Source: Chloroflexi bacterium 13_1_40CM_68_21 (GTDB lineage Bacteria; Chloroflexota; Limnocylindria; P2-11E). From it: 23,683 nt of DNA. Below the pieces are notes generated by a model. It saw only the letters and a program-made list of their open reading frames with translations. It made no database searches and was not told the origin of the DNA. The stretch is taken from the NCBI GenBank assembly GCA_001917735.1, contig MNEO01000012.1, positions 1-23,683 on the forward strand. Direction: 5' to 3'. Numbering within the stretch: the stretch's first letter is position 1; each line of letters begins with the position of its first letter. The position numbers and the translations under genes were made by a program. Shown here in pieces: positions 22,721 through 23,683 of the stretch.

Positions 22721-23683
22721 CTAGTCCGCGGCGGCTACCGGTGTGCGCGCTTTTGACATGACCTCTTCGATTATCGCGAGAGCGTCATCGATATCGGATC
22801 GCTCGACCCCGTAATGCGTCACAGCGCGCAGCCGCGCCGAGTTTCCTAGATAACGCGAGATCCGCAGGCCTCGTTCGGCGCACGACTTGGCGAACAGAGC
22901 CGCATCCATCCACTCTGGGTCGATCTCGAACGACACGATGTTGGTCACGACCCGGTCCGCGTCGATGCGCACGCCGCGGATGCGCGAGAGACCTTCCGCG
23001 AAGGCTTTCGCGTTGCGGTGATCCTCGACCAGCCGGTCGCGCATGTCCTCGAGGGCGACGAGTGCCGCAGCGGCGATCACCCCGGCCTGCCGCATCGCCC
23101 CGCCGAGAAGCTTGCGCACGCGGCGCGCCTTCGCGACCGTCTCCGCCGTCCCGCAGAGGATCGATCCGACCGGCGCGCTAAGGCCCTTGGAGAAGCAGTA
23201 CTGCACGGTGTCCGCCGGCGCGCAGAGCTCGCGCGCGTCGACGCCCAGCGCCGCGGCGGCGTTGAAGATCCGCGCGCCGTCCAGATGGACGCGCATCCCA
23301 CAACGATGTGCCAGCTCGGCCACCTCCCGTGTCTGGGCCGCGGTGATGACCGACCCGCCGCAGTTGTTGTGCGAGTTCTCCAGGCAGACGAGCGACGTAC
23401 GGGGGAACATGCCCTGCGGACGGATCGCCGCCTCGATGTCCTCGAGCGCGGGCAGTCCATCGCGATTCGGGACGAGGCGCGGCTGCAACGACCCGAGGAC
23501 AAAGGACGCGCCCATCTCGTTCTGGTAGATGTGCGCGAGATCACCGAGGATGACCTCGTCGCCCCGCTCGGTCTGGGACAGGACGCCACACAGGTTCCCG
23601 AGCATCCCGCTCGCGACATAGAGCGCCGCCTCCTTGCCGACCGCGTCGGCCGCGCGCTTCTCGAGCTTATTCACCGTGGGGTC
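22721..23683 (-). CDS. Low-specificity L-threonine aldolase (partial)
   Basis: PLP-dependent enzyme cleaving L-threonine or L-allo-threonine to glycine and acetaldehyde. The frame is open at the right edge, where it reads DPTVNKLEKRAADAVGKEAAL, a conserved internal stretch of the family, so about 30-40 N-terminal residues are missing. Further landmarks are SGMLGNLCG, ENSHNNCGGSV, RVHLDGARIFNAA and the PLP lysine in CFSKGLSAPVGS. A GTG at 23674 is inside the conserved region and is not the start. The stop at 22721 lies 112 bases from the start of the pilin operon, head to tail on the same strand, so it is upstream of it. Confidence 0.92.
   Translation of the reverse strand, partial: DPTVNKLEKRAADAVGKEAALYVASGMLGNLCGVLSQTERGDEVILGDLAHIYQNEMGASFVLGSLQPRLVPNRDGLPALEDIEAAIRPQGMFPRTSLVCLENSHNNCGGSVITAAQTREVAELAHRCGMRVHLDGARIFNAAAALGVDARELCAPADTVQYCFSKGLSAPVGSILCGTAETVAKARRVRKLLGGAMRQAGVIAAAALVALEDMRDRLVEDHRNAKAFAEGLSRIRGVRIDADRVVTNIVSFEIDPEWMDAALFAKSCAERGLRISRYLGNSARLRAVTHYGVERSDIDDALAIIEEVMSKARTPVAAAD

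Overview
The window is about two-thirds GC, densely coding, with tight same-strand gene runs and no tRNA, rRNA, CRISPR or transposase that I can see. The gene set (class II xylose isomerase with a xylose ABC transporter, a Tad/Flp pilus locus with small pilin-like proteins, CcdA plus ResA-type thioredoxin, a TatA protein ending in a zinc ribbon, a DUF885 protein) and the common use of GTG and apparently CTG starts suggest a free-living Gram-positive-type or monoderm-like bacterium such as a Chloroflexota or actinobacterial relative. That lineage is an inference from gene content, not a demonstrated placement.

Layout. 1-1251 (-) is the N-terminal part of a membrane-anchored FG-GAP/VCBS repeat protein that runs off the left edge. 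1388-4729 (+) is a xylose ABC importer, xylF-xylH-xylG, with a strong hairpin between the binding-protein gene and the permease gene. Converging on it, 7045-4741 (-) carries an aldose 1-epimerase followed by xylose isomerase xylA. Together they cover uptake, anomer interconversion and isomerisation of xylose; no xylulokinase or regulator is in the window. From 7116 (+) come a cystathionine gamma-synthase-type enzyme, a GNAT acetyltransferase, ccdA, a ResA/TlpA thioredoxin, a 58-residue unknown protein and a tandem ACT-domain protein.

10933-18286 (+) is a Tad (tight adherence / type IVc pilus) operon: Flp-like pilin, two TadE/G-like minor pilins, an unknown secreted protein, CpaB, a CpaE/TadZ-like protein split by apparent frameshifts, TadA/CpaF ATPase, a second truncated and chimeric TadA, TadB and TadC. 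Nearly every junction is a 4-base stop/start overlap NTGA, and all four variants (ATGA, GTGA, TTGA, CTGA) occur, which implies CTG start codons for tadE and tadC. A second pilin-like cluster (22608-20343, -) encodes two TadE-like proteins and one TadG-like protein. Between the two lie tatA with a C-terminal zinc ribbon and a DUF885 protein whose frame begins directly after the tatA stop without a recognisable start codon. The right edge holds a partial threonine aldolase (-).

The most unusual structure is at 14786-16710: an apparently perfect tandem duplication of the tadA/tadB boundary, with a 339-base in-frame deletion in one copy. Both joints sit in short microhomologies (9 and 12 bases). 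The product is an intact 263-codon frame in which the first 21 residues of TadB are fused to a TadA lacking residues 72-184. It is either a very recent rearrangement or an assembly or amplification artefact. No gene-free stretch exceeds about 115 bases.
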